DNA of 64,000 nt from Chloroflexota bacterium. GTDB lineage: Bacteria > Chloroflexota > Anaerolineae > Aggregatilineales > Phototrophicaceae. The stretch is taken from contig JAPPEU010000035.1 of assembly GCA_028875245.1 (NCBI GenBank), forward strand, positions 126,023 through 190,022, read 5' to 3'. This document shows positions 16,950 to 25,913 of the stretch, one piece after another. The position numbers and the translations under genes are program-made. Position 1 is the first letter of the stretch. Each line of letters opens with the position of its first letter. The notes under the pieces are model-generated. The model had not been told where the DNA came from. It saw nothing but the letters and a program-made list of their open reading frames with translations, and did no database searches.

Positions 16950-18053
16950 TTACACGACAAAGGCCCCATTGCGGTAGAACAGCTCGCCATCCACGAAGAT
17001 TTCGCTGTCCTCCCGCATATCGCAGATCATATCCCAATGCACTGCGCTCTTGTTGCGGCTGCCCGTCTCGGGATAACCCATGCCGATCGCCATGTGAACG
17101 GTGCCGCCGATCTTCTCGTCATAGAGGATCATGCCGGTGAAGCGATCAATGCCGAAGTTGGTGCCGATGGCGAATTCACCGAGATAACGGGCGCCAGCGT
17201 CAGTGTTCAACTGGGCCTGCAGCAGGTCTTCGTTCATCGCGGCCGAGGCGTCGCTCACCGCCCCATCGACGAACTTCAACTCGATCCCGCTTACGGCGCG
17301 GCCGCCGACGATCGCCGGATAGCTGAAGCGCACCCAGCCATTCACGCTGTCTTCGACCGGCCCGGTGAAAATCTCGCCGCTGGGCATGTTGCGCTTGCCG
17401 TCGCTGTTGACAAAACTGCGGCCGGCAATGCTCAATTCGAGGTCGATGTGCGGCCCGCGCAGCTTGATATGACTTTTGCCGCCCAGGTAATCAACCTTGT
17501 GCTGCTGCATTTCGCTGAGCTTGCGCCACTCGGCGGCGGGATCGTCCGCATCGCAGAAGCAGGCGCCATAAACAAAGTCCTCGTATTCCTCCAGGCTCAT
17601 GTTCGCTTCCTGCGCGCTCGCCTGCGTCGGATAAAGCGCGCCAACCCAACGAAACTCGCCGCGGGCCGACCGCTCCAGGCGCGTCCGCAAGATCTCGCTC
17701 TGCGCCGCTCGCCAGGCCTGCATCCTGCTCGCGCTGATATTGCTCATTGCCCGGGTGTTTTCCGGCGCGCCGATGCGAATATAGACATCAGCCTCTTCCG
17801 TGTAACGCTTCAGACCGGGGTCGATCCAGCTCATTTGCTCGTCGCTGGCCTGCCGCAAGAAGTAACGCTGCATCTGATCGTCGCCAATTAACAGGCTGGG
17901 ATGACCGCCGGCGTCGATCACCGATTCATACACATCGCGCAGAATCGGCAGCGAACCGCACTCGCCCAGAATCCCGACCCAGTCGCCCGCTTGCACCGCG
18001 GTTGAATAGTTCACCAGCAGCTGAGCCAGCTTGCGCCGTCTGCTATCGCTCAT
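16950..18053 (-). CDS. Aminopeptidase, M29 family
   Basis: A 367-residue leucyl-type aminopeptidase of the thermophilic M29 family (AmpS/AmpT/PepS-like). C-terminal landmarks are GKRNMPSGEIFTGPVEDS (catalytic and metal Glu), IELKFVDG, LGEFAIGTNFGID, MAIGMGYPE and KSAVHWDMICDM with the metal-binding His and Asp. The ATG at 18053 starts at MSDSRRRK; the frame open upstream of it is only the antisense of tpx. It lies 25 bp after tpx and is probably cotranscribed. Confidence 0.93.
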   Translation of the reverse strand: MSDSRRRKLAQLLVNYSTAVQAGDWVGILGECGSLPILRDVYESVIDAGGHPSLLIGDDQMQRYFLRQASDEQMSWIDPGLKRYTEEADVYIRIGAPENTRAMSNISASRMQAWRAAQSEILRTRLERSARGEFRWVGALYPTQASAQEANMSLEEYEDFVYGACFCDADDPAAEWRKLSEMQQHKVDYLGGKSHIKLRGPHIDLELSIAGRSFVNSDGKRNMPSGEIFTGPVEDSVNGWVRFSYPAIVGGRAVSGIELKFVDGAVSDASAAMNEDLLQAQLNTDAGARYLGEFAIGTNFGIDRFTGMILYDEKIGGTVHMAIGMGYPETGSRNKSAVHWDMICDMREDSEIFVDGELFYRNGAFVV

Positions 18054-18078
18054 GCGCCACCTCGAATCCAGCAGCCGC

Positions 18079-18585
18079 TCAGGCCAGTTCTTTCGCCTTA
18101 GCCAGCGCGGCGTCGAAATTGACTTCATCACCGATAACCGGCACGTATTCCGCATGACGCAGGATGTTGTCGCGGTCAAGCACAAAGACCGCCCGCTGGC
18201 AAATCCGCCAATCGGTGTCATGCACGCCGTATTCGTCGGCGAAGGCCATATCGCGATGTGTGGAAAGCGTTTCCGTATTCTCGATGCCTTCGCTGCCACA
18301 GAACCGGCCCAAGGCAAAGGGCATGTCCGCGCTTACCGTCAGCACGACGGTCTCATCCAGCCCGGCCGCTTCGGCATTGAAGCGACGCGTTTGGTCGGAG
18401 CAGACGCCCGTATCAATCGACGGGATCACACTGATGATCTTGACCTTGCCGGCGTAATCAGCCAGCGACCGTCCGCTCAAGTCGTTGGCGATCAAGCTGA
18501 AATCGGGCGCCGCCGCCCCAACCGCCAACATTTCCTTTTGGATATTGTGTTCGCTGTCGCCAACCATCATTCCTTTGCGCGCCAT
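18079..18585 (-). CDS. tpx: Thiol peroxidase, atypical 2-Cys peroxiredoxin
   Basis: A 168-residue peroxiredoxin. The peroxidatic Cys is in PSIDTGVCSDQTRRFN and the resolving Cys in LGRFCGSEG, the spacing of Tpx. It reduces peroxides using thioredoxin. The ATG at 18585 has AAGGAGG 6-7 nt upstream; an ATG 30 bp further up is less likely. A sigma-70 promoter precedes it. Confidence 0.95.
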   Translation of the reverse strand: MARKGMMVGDSEHNIQKEMLAVGAAAPDFSLIANDLSGRSLADYAGKVKIISVIPSIDTGVCSDQTRRFNAEAAGLDETVVLTVSADMPFALGRFCGSEGIENTETLSTHRDMAFADEYGVHDTDWRICQRAVFVLDRDNILRHAEYVPVIGDEVNFDAALAKAKELA

Positions 18586-18631
18586 TTCGCCGCCTCCTTC
18601 ACTGCTCAACATCAAAATCGATTATCATAAG

Positions 18632-18659
18632 ATTATAGGCGCATCACATTCACTATCAA
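18632..18659 (-). promoter_or_regulatory. Sigma-70 promoter of tpx
   Basis: TTGATA (18659-18654) and TATAAT (18637-18632), 16 bp apart, about 50 bp before tpx. Confidence 0.7.
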
Positions 18660-18708
18660 GATGTTAAACTGAAGTCAAATCGACCAAAGGCAAAAGGAGA
18701 GAATTCCA

Positions 18709-19344
18709 ATGTGGCGCAAGCTGATTATCATCGCCGTCATAGTCGCGATTGTGGCCCTGGCATTGGCGGTTACGAGACCCTGGCTGTACTTTGTCAACCG
18801 TGAGGTCAACGAGGCTTTCCCGGGATTGACAGACGCCCAGCGCGAAGCCGTCGCCAATATGCCGGAAGAAGAGAAACAAGCGTTGATCGACATGGCGATG
18901 CAAACTCGCAAAATGATGGAAGACACCGCCATCGCGCAGATCGGCGGCGACAGGGTCGTGCCGGAAGCGGAACAGGCGATGCCGCCCGATATGCCCGCTG
19001 AACCCGCCGCGCTGCTGATGGGTTCATTCATCGAAATCGACCCCATCCACAGCGCTGAGGGCAGCGCCACTATCTACCAACTGCCGGATGGAAGCCGCGT
19101 CCTGCGCTTTGAAGACTTTCGCTCGAAGAATGGCCCGGATCTGCACGTCTACCTGTCTACCGAAGCGCCAACCAGCACATTCGCCGGACTCGGCGCGAAC
19201 GAGCTCCATCTCGGCCCGCTGAAGGGCAATGTCGGCAATCAGAACTACGATGTGCCGGCTGATATCGACCTGAGCCAGTATCGGAGCGTCGTGATCTACT
19301 GCGTGCCATTCCGCGTCGTCTTCAGCACGGCGGCATTCAGCTAA
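18709..19344 (+). CDS. Membrane-anchored DM13-domain protein
   Basis: A 211-residue protein with an N-terminal anchor (residues about 4-21, KLIIIAVIVAIVALALAV), an Ala/Glu-rich spacer, and a C-terminal DM13 domain: FIEIDPIHSAEGSATIYQL, VLRFEDFRSKNGPDLHVYLS and VVIYCVPFRVVFSTAAF. DM13 domains occur in putative electron-transfer or adhesion proteins. An SD (AAAGGAGAG) stands before the ATG. The single Cys near the end is the DM13-typical one. Confidence 0.87.
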   Translation: MWRKLIIIAVIVAIVALALAVTRPWLYFVNREVNEAFPGLTDAQREAVANMPEEEKQALIDMAMQTRKMMEDTAIAQIGGDRVVPEAEQAMPPDMPAEPAALLMGSFIEIDPIHSAEGSATIYQLPDGSRVLRFEDFRSKNGPDLHVYLSTEAPTSTFAGLGANELHLGPLKGNVGNQNYDVPADIDLSQYRSVVIYCVPFRVVFSTAAFS

Positions 19345-19356
19345 AGCGGCAAAAAT

Positions 19357-20958
19357 CTAGTCGAAATTGCGGAAGCGCCACTCGCCGCCGACCATCGTCG
19401 CCAAGACCTTGAGCTCGAGGATTTCCTCGGGCTCTATGTCGATAATGTCGCGGTCAAGCACGATCAAGTCGGCGAGGAAACCCTCGTCCAGCTTGCCCAG
19501 CCGGTCTTCCATGCCCGCGGCATAGGCGGGGCCCTGGCTGAATCCAAGTAGAGACTCGCGCAGCGACAGCTTCGCCTCCGGATGCCAGCCGCCGGCGGGA
19601 TGTCCGTCGCGCTCTCGGGTCACGGCGGCGTGGATGCCGAGGAAAGGATCAAAGGGCTCAACGGGGGCATCCGAGCCCAATGCCAGCCGCGCGCCATGAT
19701 TCAGCTGCGAGCGCGGATTGTAGGCGTAGGCCGTGCGCGCCCCCCAATAGCGATCCGCCGCCCCCATGTCGGATGTGGCGTGGATGGGCTGCATGGACGC
19801 GATCACGTCAAGCTCCGCCAGGCGGCCAACATCGCTTGGATGAATAATCTGAACATGCTCAATGCGATGCCGCCGAACGGAGGTGGGCTCGCCCCTGGCG
19901 GCTTCTTCGCGGCGCACGACGTCGAACACATCAAGGGCGTCATGAACGGCTTTGTCGCCAATGGCGTGGATGCTTGACGGCAAGCCAAATGCGCTGGCTC
20001 GGCTGACGTATTCCACCATTTCTTCTTTGTCGACCACCGGCATGCCGTAATTGTCCGGTTCGCCTTCGTATGGCGCGAACATCAGCGCGGTCTTGGGCCC
20101 CAAGGCCCCGTCGGCGAAGAGCTTGAGCGCGCCGATGCGGATCCAGTCATCGCCGAAGCCGCCGCGAATGCCCGAATCGACCGCGGCATCCAGCCACTGC
20201 TGATTGATTTGCTTCAAGACGCGCAGCGCGAGTCCGCCTCTCTCGCGCAGTATTTGCAGCGCGGCCAGGCATGACGGCTCGTCAAAATCGTGGATCATGG
20301 TTATGCCGCAGCGCAGCGCCTGTTCCTGCGCTTCGGCCATCATGTCAGCCAGCTGCTCCCCGGTCGGCTTCGGTATAAATGCGCTGACCAAATCCATCGC
20401 CGTCTCAAGCAAGATGCCAGTGGCGGCGCCATCCGCATCGCGCATGATCTGACCGCCCTCGGGGTCTGCCGTGCTGGCGCCGATGCCAGCCCGCTCCAAG
20501 GCCAGCGAATTGACCCAGGCGGCGTGCCCGCTCTTGGCGCTCAGGTAAACGGGATGGTGTGGCGCGGCCGCGTCAAGTTCCTTCCGGTTCGGGAAGGCGC
20601 GACCAGGCCACAGCTCCTGCGCCCAGCCCTGCCCGGACACCCATTCGCCGGCGGGCGTCGCCTGAACGCGCTCTCTAACCCGCTCAAACGCCAGCGCTTT
20701 ATCCGGCAGCTCAAAGACATCAACCGAGCGCAGCGCCCGCGCTTGACCCTCCCAATGCAGGTGGGCGTCCGTCAAGCCGGGCAAGACGGTCTTGCCGGCA
20801 AGATTGACCAGGGCTGTATCCGCGCCAGCCAGTCGCTGGATTTCCGCGTTCCCGCCCAGCGCCACTACCCGGCCATAACTGATGGCCAGCGCCTGTGCTC
20901 GTGGCCGCCGCTTGTCAAGCGTGATGATATTGCCGTTGAAAAGAACTGCCTGAATCAT
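19357..20958 (-). CDS. YtcJ-like metal-dependent amidohydrolase
   Basis: A 533-residue amidohydrolase-superfamily enzyme. The HxH metal site is in GLTDAHLHWEGQ (about residue 67), followed by IHAIGDKAVHDALDVF, RHRIEHVQIIHPSDV, and the final Asp in LALGSDAPVEPFDPFLGIHAAV. This is the arrangement of the YtcJ/AepA group, whose substrates are mostly unknown. It starts 3 bp after the PfkB-kinase stop and converges on the DM13 gene. Confidence 0.92.
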   Translation of the reverse strand: MIQAVLFNGNIITLDKRRPRAQALAISYGRVVALGGNAEIQRLAGADTALVNLAGKTVLPGLTDAHLHWEGQARALRSVDVFELPDKALAFERVRERVQATPAGEWVSGQGWAQELWPGRAFPNRKELDAAAPHHPVYLSAKSGHAAWVNSLALERAGIGASTADPEGGQIMRDADGAATGILLETAMDLVSAFIPKPTGEQLADMMAEAQEQALRCGITMIHDFDEPSCLAALQILRERGGLALRVLKQINQQWLDAAVDSGIRGGFGDDWIRIGALKLFADGALGPKTALMFAPYEGEPDNYGMPVVDKEEMVEYVSRASAFGLPSSIHAIGDKAVHDALDVFDVVRREEAARGEPTSVRRHRIEHVQIIHPSDVGRLAELDVIASMQPIHATSDMGAADRYWGARTAYAYNPRSQLNHGARLALGSDAPVEPFDPFLGIHAAVTRERDGHPAGGWHPEAKLSLRESLLGFSQGPAYAAGMEDRLGKLDEGFLADLIVLDRDIIDIEPEEILELKVLATMVGGEWRFRNFD

Positions 20959-20961
20959 GGG

Positions 20962-21837
20962 CTAACCCCCTTGCACCATGCGAAGTTCCCGGGCGATTTC
21001 ATTAGCTTTTGGCGCGCTGTCGAGCCCGCTTCTTGTCACCGAGTAGGCTGCCAGGCGCCCCGCCAGTCGCACCCCCCGCGCCAGATCGCCATTCACAGCC
21101 GACAGCGAACCCAAAAGAGAGGCCGCGAAGACATCGCCGGCGCCGGTCAAATCACGCGCTTCAACGGCGATGCTGTCGTAAGTCATCGCATCGCCAGCGT
21201 GATAATAGGTGCCGCCCGCGCGTCCGTTCGTCACCACCAGATGGCGGCAAACGCGCCGAACCTCCTCGGTCAACTGTGGAAACTGATGTACATCTTCTTC
21301 GCTGTAGACAACGATGTCAATCAGCCGCAAGGCGTCTTCATCAAACCAGCGGCGGAACCTCACGAGACCGTCAGCGCCCCAGCGCCGCATCAAGCCCTGC
21401 AAAGTCAGCATGATTGTCGCATTTGGGAAGCCACGCGCCAATTCCAACGGATCGAGCTCCGCCGCCAGCGGGCCTAGATGCACATAGCGTACGGAGGTCC
21501 ACTGTTCTGGCACGTCGCTCAAACAGATCGGACTGGCCGTCGCGCGCACATACTGCTGCCGGCCGGTTTCGCTGTAGACGTTTTCGTAGGTTAGAGAATG
21601 CTCGCTCGGCAATACTTCAAGCCGGCCATAGGGCCGCAGGCATTCGAGCAGCGGTTCATCGCGGGCGGCGCTGGTCAATATGCCAACGCGATGACCGAAG
21701 GCGGCGTAGGTCGGCGCGGCGTAAGAAACGGTCCCCCCCGGCATCCGACCGCCGGGCACGAGGTCAACCGTCATGTGACCGATGAGAAGAATGTCGATGT
21801 TTGAGGTCAATGAAGCGTCTCGTCGGGTCATGCCCAT
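20962..21837 (-). CDS. PfkB-family carbohydrate/nucleoside kinase
   Basis: A 291-residue ribokinase-like protein. It has MPGGTVSYAAPTYAAFG near the substrate lid and the catalytic anion-hole motif RDLTGAGDVFAASLLGSL. It phosphorylates a sugar or nucleoside not predictable by eye. The start is ATG at 21837 or 21831 (MTRRDASL). It is adjacent to the amidohydrolase and probably cotranscribed. Confidence 0.9.
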   Translation of the reverse strand: MGMTRRDASLTSNIDILLIGHMTVDLVPGGRMPGGTVSYAAPTYAAFGHRVGILTSAARDEPLLECLRPYGRLEVLPSEHSLTYENVYSETGRQQYVRATASPICLSDVPEQWTSVRYVHLGPLAAELDPLELARGFPNATIMLTLQGLMRRWGADGLVRFRRWFDEDALRLIDIVVYSEEDVHQFPQLTEEVRRVCRHLVVTNGRAGGTYYHAGDAMTYDSIAVEARDLTGAGDVFAASLLGSLSAVNGDLARGVRLAGRLAAYSVTRSGLDSAPKANEIARELRMVQGG

Positions 21838-21896
21838 GCGCCGCCGTCGCCCACTCTGCCTTGCCGTTAAGAGGGGCGGAACCGGCGCCCGGCCGC

Positions 21897-22637
21897 CTAT
21901 TTGGGGACGATGGTCACTTTGCGCGTCCGCCCTTCACCCACGCTGCGGGTCATGACGTCTTGCCGGCCGCGAAGCGTCAAATGGATGATGCGGCGTTCGT
22001 TGGCGTGCATAGGCTCCAGCGTGATCGTGCGCCCCTGCTGCACCGCCTGCTTGGCCATGCGCTGCGCCAAACCACGCAATCGATTGGATCGGCTCGTCTT
22101 GTAGCCGGCCACATCAACGATGATGTTGGCGCGCCGCTCCAAGCGCCGGCTGCATATCAAGCGCACAATGTGCTGCAAGCAGGACAGCGTTTCGCCGCGG
22201 CGTCCAATCAGGCGATTGATGCGCCTGCCCGTCACATTCAGCATCCAATGCGGCTCTTCGCCCTCATCGTCGTCATCGGTCAGATGCACGGTGACTTGAG
22301 CCTCAAGCCCCATCTTCTCCAAAAGCTCCGTAAGCACTTGCCGCCCGACGATGGAGTCGTCGTCGAGTTCTTCTTCAGGCACAGCCGGCAGCGCAATCGC
22401 ATCGCGCCGTTCGCGCTCCTCCGGTTCTTCCTCTTGCGGCTCTTCGCGCTCCTCGGCTTTGCGCCGTCCAATCAATACGATGCGAACCCGCGCCTCGCGC
22501 GCGCCGAAGCCAAATAAACCGGTGTTTGGCTCTTCGAGCACCTCAATCATCACATCAGCGGGCGTCGCATTGAGCTCCGTCAAACCTTTGCTGATCGCCG
22601 CATCGACAGAGTTGGCGGTTACTTCGATCATTTCCAT
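21897..22637 (-). CDS. khpB: RNA-binding protein KhpB (Jag), Jag-N + KH + R3H
   Basis: A 246-residue protein in the usual order: Jag-N (IEVTANSVDAAISKGL, GLFGFGAREARVRI), an acidic Glu-rich linker (about 62-90), a KH domain with the GRRINRLIGRRGETL loop, and a C-terminal R3H domain ending MHANERRIIHLTL. It binds RNA and is linked to cell division and elongation in Gram-positives. It is the last gene of the rpmH cluster. SD AAAGGA lies 8 nt before the ATG. Confidence 0.95.
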   Translation of the reverse strand: MEMIEVTANSVDAAISKGLTELNATPADVMIEVLEEPNTGLFGFGAREARVRIVLIGRRKAEEREEPQEEEPEERERRDAIALPAVPEEELDDDSIVGRQVLTELLEKMGLEAQVTVHLTDDDDEGEEPHWMLNVTGRRINRLIGRRGETLSCLQHIVRLICSRRLERRANIIVDVAGYKTSRSNRLRGLAQRMAKQAVQQGRTITLEPMHANERRIIHLTLRGRQDVMTRSVGEGRTRKVTIVPK

Positions 22638-22677
22638 GGTTCAGGTCCTTTGTCGGTGATGCAAGCGCGGCAACTGG

Positions 22678-23577
22678 TCACTTCTTCCGCGGCTTCTTCT
22701 TTCTGCGTTTTCGCGGCTTCTTGACCGGTTCATCGGGCTCGAGAACGATCTCCACCGGCGCTTCGTCAGTTTGCTTCTTGCCAAAGAGTTTGTCCAATAC
22801 ATTGCGCCCTTGCGGGCTGTATTGAATGATGCCGATCAGATTGGACGCGACAAAATAAACGGACAACCCGACCGAGAAGGACAAGGAGAAAAAGCCGAAC
22901 ATGATGGGCATGATGGTCGTCATGCTTTTCATCATTTGCGCCTGGCCGCCGGCCGGCTTGCCGTCGTCATCGTCATCGTCGTCCTTCTTGGCCGTCTTCT
23001 GCCCCGTCGTCGCCATGGTGAGTTTCTGCTGCGCCCAGGTCGTAACCAAGACCAGGAGCGGCAGAATCAGCGAATAATGGGGGTTTTCCGTCGGCGCCAG
23101 CGTCAAATCCAACTCGGGCAAGAGCCCCGCCAGCTGCGGAATCGGCGTCCACATCCTCTGCAGCGGGATCAGCGAGTCCAACCCTGGAATCAGCAAGCGC
23201 TCGGACAGATCGACCAATTGGAAGGGCGTAGCCGCCAGCGCAAAAAAGATCGCCTGGTAGAGACCGATCAAAATGGGAAATTGAATCACCATCGGAAAGC
23301 AGCCGCCGACCGGGTTGACCTTGTTCTCCTTGTAGAGCTTCATCTGCGCTTGCGAGAGCTTTTCTTTATCGTTCTTGTACTTCTCCTGCAGCTTTTTCAA
23401 CTGCGGCTGGATCTGCTGCATCTTGCGCGAAGATTCTTGCTGCTTCGCCAAAAGCGGATAGGTCAGGAAACGTATGATCACCGTCAATACGACGATCGCC
23501 AGGACGATATCCTGGTTCAAGGCGGCATACAGCCAGGCCAGGATCGTCACAAAGGGATTGAGGATTAAGTCCCACAT
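22678..23577 (-). CDS. yidC: Membrane protein insertase YidC/Oxa1
   Basis: A 299-residue Gram-positive-type YidC without the large periplasmic domain. It has an N-terminal TM, the cytosolic helical hairpin (KMQQIQPQLKKLQEKYKND), NPVGGCFPMVIQFPILIGLY, further TM segments, and a very basic tail (KKPRKRRKKKPRKK) for ribosome contact. A poly-Asp loop (KKDDDDDDDGK) is inserted before the last TM segments. Confidence 0.95.
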   Translation of the reverse strand: MWDLILNPFVTILAWLYAALNQDIVLAIVVLTVIIRFLTYPLLAKQQESSRKMQQIQPQLKKLQEKYKNDKEKLSQAQMKLYKENKVNPVGGCFPMVIQFPILIGLYQAIFFALAATPFQLVDLSERLLIPGLDSLIPLQRMWTPIPQLAGLLPELDLTLAPTENPHYSLILPLLVLVTTWAQQKLTMATTGQKTAKKDDDDDDDGKPAGGQAQMMKSMTTIMPIMFGFFSLSFSVGLSVYFVASNLIGIIQYSPQGRNVLDKLFGKKQTDEAPVEIVLEPDEPVKKPRKRRKKKPRKK

Positions 23578-23600
23578 TCGGTCATGCCCCCGTCGATGGA

Positions 23601-24776
23601 TTAGCGCGGATAGACCCAGGTCTGACGTCCATCGAGCTCAAACGCGATCAGCAGCCGGCCCTCGTCGACCGAAGTCACGATCAACAGCGGCGCGTCAATA
23701 TCCAGCGATTCGCTCGGCTCCAGCATCAGCATATCGCCGAGCAATTCCGGCCGGTTGTCAATTTCCCGCGCGTTGATGAGCGCGCCGTCTCGCCGGTCAA
23801 GCCAATAAACCTTGCCATCGCGGGAGGCCACGATCACCCGATCTTGATAAACCACCGGTCCCGACCGTATGCCGCGCTCCGCAATCTGGCTAGACCAGAT
23901 TTCTTGCAGGTTCCGTTCGCTGTCGAGCGCGTGAACGTAGCCGCTCAAATCCGCGACATAGACGACGCCTCGCTCGTCAATTGCCGGGCTGCCCCAAACC
24001 CAGTTCTGCGTGCTGTAGGTGCTGAGGATCCGCCCGTCCAGCGAAAGCTCGAAGAACATCTTGTTGAAGCTGCCCACGTACAAACGATCGTTTGCCAGCA
24101 AAGGCGTCGAGGCGACGCTCCCGCCCAGGTTCAGCGACCAAATGAGCTGCCCGCTGCTGCGGTCGAGGGCGTAGACATGATGGTCGATTGAAGCGACGAT
24201 CAACATCTCGCCGACCAGAAGCGGCTGCGTCCAGACGCCCTCTTCCGTATGGAAGCGCCAGATTTCGCGGTAATCCTCCATCGAGCGGGCGCTTAACCCG
24301 CCATTCTGATACGGCACATAGAGAATGTCGTCAACGACGAGGACATTGGCGACAATCTTGTCCTCAAGCTGGATGGAGCGCGTCGCTTCCAAGAGCACCG
24401 AATCCACCTGCAGCAGATTCCCGCTGTTGGCGGCGACCAGCACGGTCTCCTCGTCAAGGACAATCGGGAGCGCGTAGAATTGCGCGCCATTATTGGCCGA
24501 GCCCTGCAAGACCCAGTTGCGCGGATTGTTTTCGCTGTCGAGGATCGCTCTCCCGTTCAGCGGGTTGATCAAGCGAAGCGGCGCGCCGTTGACGGGGCTC
24601 AGAATCGCCACATTATTGTTATAGGCCAGCGCGATGTTTTGTTCGCCGTTGTAGTCAATCAGCCCGACCGCGGGCCAGCTGACGCCCATGCGCGCGCCGA
24701 CGCAGCCCGTCAAGACGAGCGCTATCAGAATCAGACAAATTACAAACGAAGAACGCCTGGTATTCATTGTGGGCAA
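23601..24776 (-). CDS. PQQ-like beta-propeller lipoprotein
   Basis: A 391-residue exported lipoprotein. The signal peptide ends in the lipobox VLTGC (Cys about residue 25). The body repeats PQQ-type blades such as VVDDILYVPYQNGGLSARSM, VYALDRSSGQLIWSLNLGG, VYVADLSGYVHALDSE and VYWLDRRDGALI. It is shaped like BamB, but a Bam complex is not expected in a monoderm. The start is TTG at 24776 (AAGGAG 6 nt before) or ATG at 24767. It sits between yidD and yidC, suggesting an envelope assembly role (inference). Confidence 0.87.
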   Translation of the reverse strand: MPTMNTRRSSFVICLILIALVLTGCVGARMGVSWPAVGLIDYNGEQNIALAYNNNVAILSPVNGAPLRLINPLNGRAILDSENNPRNWVLQGSANNGAQFYALPIVLDEETVLVAANSGNLLQVDSVLLEATRSIQLEDKIVANVLVVDDILYVPYQNGGLSARSMEDYREIWRFHTEEGVWTQPLLVGEMLIVASIDHHVYALDRSSGQLIWSLNLGGSVASTPLLANDRLYVGSFNKMFFELSLDGRILSTYSTQNWVWGSPAIDERGVVYVADLSGYVHALDSERNLQEIWSSQIAERGIRSGPVVYQDRVIVASRDGKVYWLDRRDGALINAREIDNRPELLGDMLMLEPSESLDIDAPLLIVTSVDEGRLLIAFELDGRQTWVYPR

Positions 24777-24779
24777 GAA

Positions 24780-25001
24780 TCACTCCTTGGGCGGGACCGG
24801 ATCGTAACCGCCGGGGTTCAATGGATGACAGCGCAAGATCCGTCTAAATCCCATCCAACTCCCCTGTATGGCGCCGTAGGCTTCAATCGCTTCACAGGCG
24901 TAGACTGAGCAAGTCGGTGTAAAGCGGCAGGCGCTGGGCAGCAAGGGCGAGATAAAACGCTTGTAAGCCCAAATCAACCGCAGCATGACCCACTTTAACA
25001 T
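24780..25001 (-). CDS. yidD: Membrane protein insertion efficiency factor YidD
   Basis: A 73-residue protein with the family hallmark [20 protein letters not shown] and [10 protein letters not shown], then [14 protein letters not shown]. All conserved Cys are present. The ATG at 25001 lies just after the rnpA stop (TGAGATG); an in-frame TTG at 25016 is unlikely. Confidence 0.95.
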   Translation of the reverse strand: MLKWVMLRLIWAYKRFISPLLPSACRFTPTCSVYACEAIEAYGAIQGSWMGFRRILRCHPLNPGGYDPVPPKE

Positions 25002-25002
25002 C

Positions 25003-25344
25003 TCAGCGATTTCCAATCAGCCGCGCCCGCAAACAAAGCTCTCTCAGTATACGTTGCAGCTCGCTGAACGGTTGCCATGCATTCACCGGTCGCGCGACGA
25101 CCACAACATCGAATCCCTGATGAAGCGACGCATGCAGGCAATTCAAAACAGCCCGCAGACGGCGTTTGCATCGGTTGCGGATGACCGCTTTCCCCACCCG
25201 CCTGCCCGCAACAATCCCATAACGATTGTGTGACAGGTCATTCTTGCGGACGCCAAGGGACAGGTCAGGATGCCGATATACGGCGCCCCGGCGCTGTACG
25301 CGAGCGAAATCAGCGGGCCGGCGAAGCCTCAATGCGGATCTCAT
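25003..25344 (-). CDS. rnpA: Ribonuclease P protein component
   Basis: A 113-residue basic protein with the RnpA signature [19 protein letters not shown] and the FDVVVVAR strand. It is the protein cofactor of RNase P, which trims tRNA 5' ends. It starts 3 bp after rpmH. Confidence 0.96.
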   Translation of the reverse strand: MRSALRLRRPADFARVQRRGAVYRHPDLSLGVRKNDLSHNRYGIVAGRRVGKAVIRNRCKRRLRAVLNCLHASLHQGFDVVVVARPVNAWQPFSELQRILRELCLRARLIGNR

Positions 25345-25347
25345 TGA

Positions 25348-25527
25348 TTAGCTGGCGTTCCAATTCGTCTTTTTGACATGGTTAAAGGTCACGGCGAGTT
25401 GATGGCGCCCACGCAGTCGGCGAGACTTGAGCACCCGCCGCCCGCCGCGCGTGCTCATGCGCTGGCGAAATCCATGCACACGTTTACGCCGGCGAACCTT
25501 TGGCTGCCAGGTACGTTTCGTTGACAT
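25348..25527 (-). CDS. rpmH: 50S ribosomal protein L34
   Basis: A 59-residue L34 translated directly from the minus strand: [20 protein letters not shown] then [19 protein letters not shown]. The C-terminal tail ([18 protein letters not shown]) is longer than in most bacteria, where the protein ends soon after RGR. It heads the rpmH-rnpA-yidD cluster behind a consensus promoter. Confidence 0.96.
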   Translation of the reverse strand: MSTKRTWQPKVRRRKRVHGFRQRMSTRGGRRVLKSRRLRGRHQLAVTFNHVKKTNWNAS

Positions 25528-25570
25528 TTATTCAGCCTCTATCTTGAATTGCCTTCATTCACAAAGCGCA

Positions 25571-25599
25571 AGTATAGTTCAGCATTTGCGGCTGGTCAA
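25571..25599 (-). promoter_or_regulatory. Sigma-70 promoter of rpmH-rnpA-yidD
   Basis: TTGACC (25599-25594) and TATACT (25576-25571), 17 bp apart, about 44 bp before rpmH. Confidence 0.85.
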
Positions 25600-25646
25600 C
25601 CGCGCGTGACTACGGAAGTGTATCCCTTTCGGTGGAAACAAAAAAA

Positions 25647-25913
25647 CTTTACCACCGAGGACACCGAGAAACGTAGACTATATGCAATTTCTTTGTGTCC
25701 TTCTTTCCTTTGTGGTGAAAATGAATTTCCACCGACTTCGATACACTACCGGGACTACAGCCCTGGCAATCGCTTCAATATTCTGCCCCGTAGGCATGCA
25801 TAACCTCAATAGGGTTTCAGCGCTCTGTAGGGGCGTTTCGCCGAAACGCCTGAAAATTTGCAAGATCTGATTGAGCTTTCTCTGTGCTCTCTGCGTTCTC
25901 TGTAGTTGGTTTT
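25647..25913. repeat. Dispersed-type intergenic repeat cluster (inverted segments)
   Basis: The segment TTTACCACCGAGGACACC (from 25649) is partly complementary to GTGTCC...TTTGTGGTGAAA (25695-25720), able to fold as a long imperfect hairpin. A related element, CTTTCTCTGTGCTCTCTGCG (from 25876), repeats the same theme in the second orientation. Between them GGCGTTTCGCCGAAACGCC (25832-25850) is an almost perfect palindrome. Such purine/pyrimidine segments are typical of dispersed non-coding repeats; no transposase is present. Confidence 0.6.

Noticed and set aside
18054..18317. N-terminal extension of the M29 aminopeptidase
   Set aside because: The 88 extra codons are antisense to tpx in another frame and unlike M29 N-termini; the ATG at 18053 fits.
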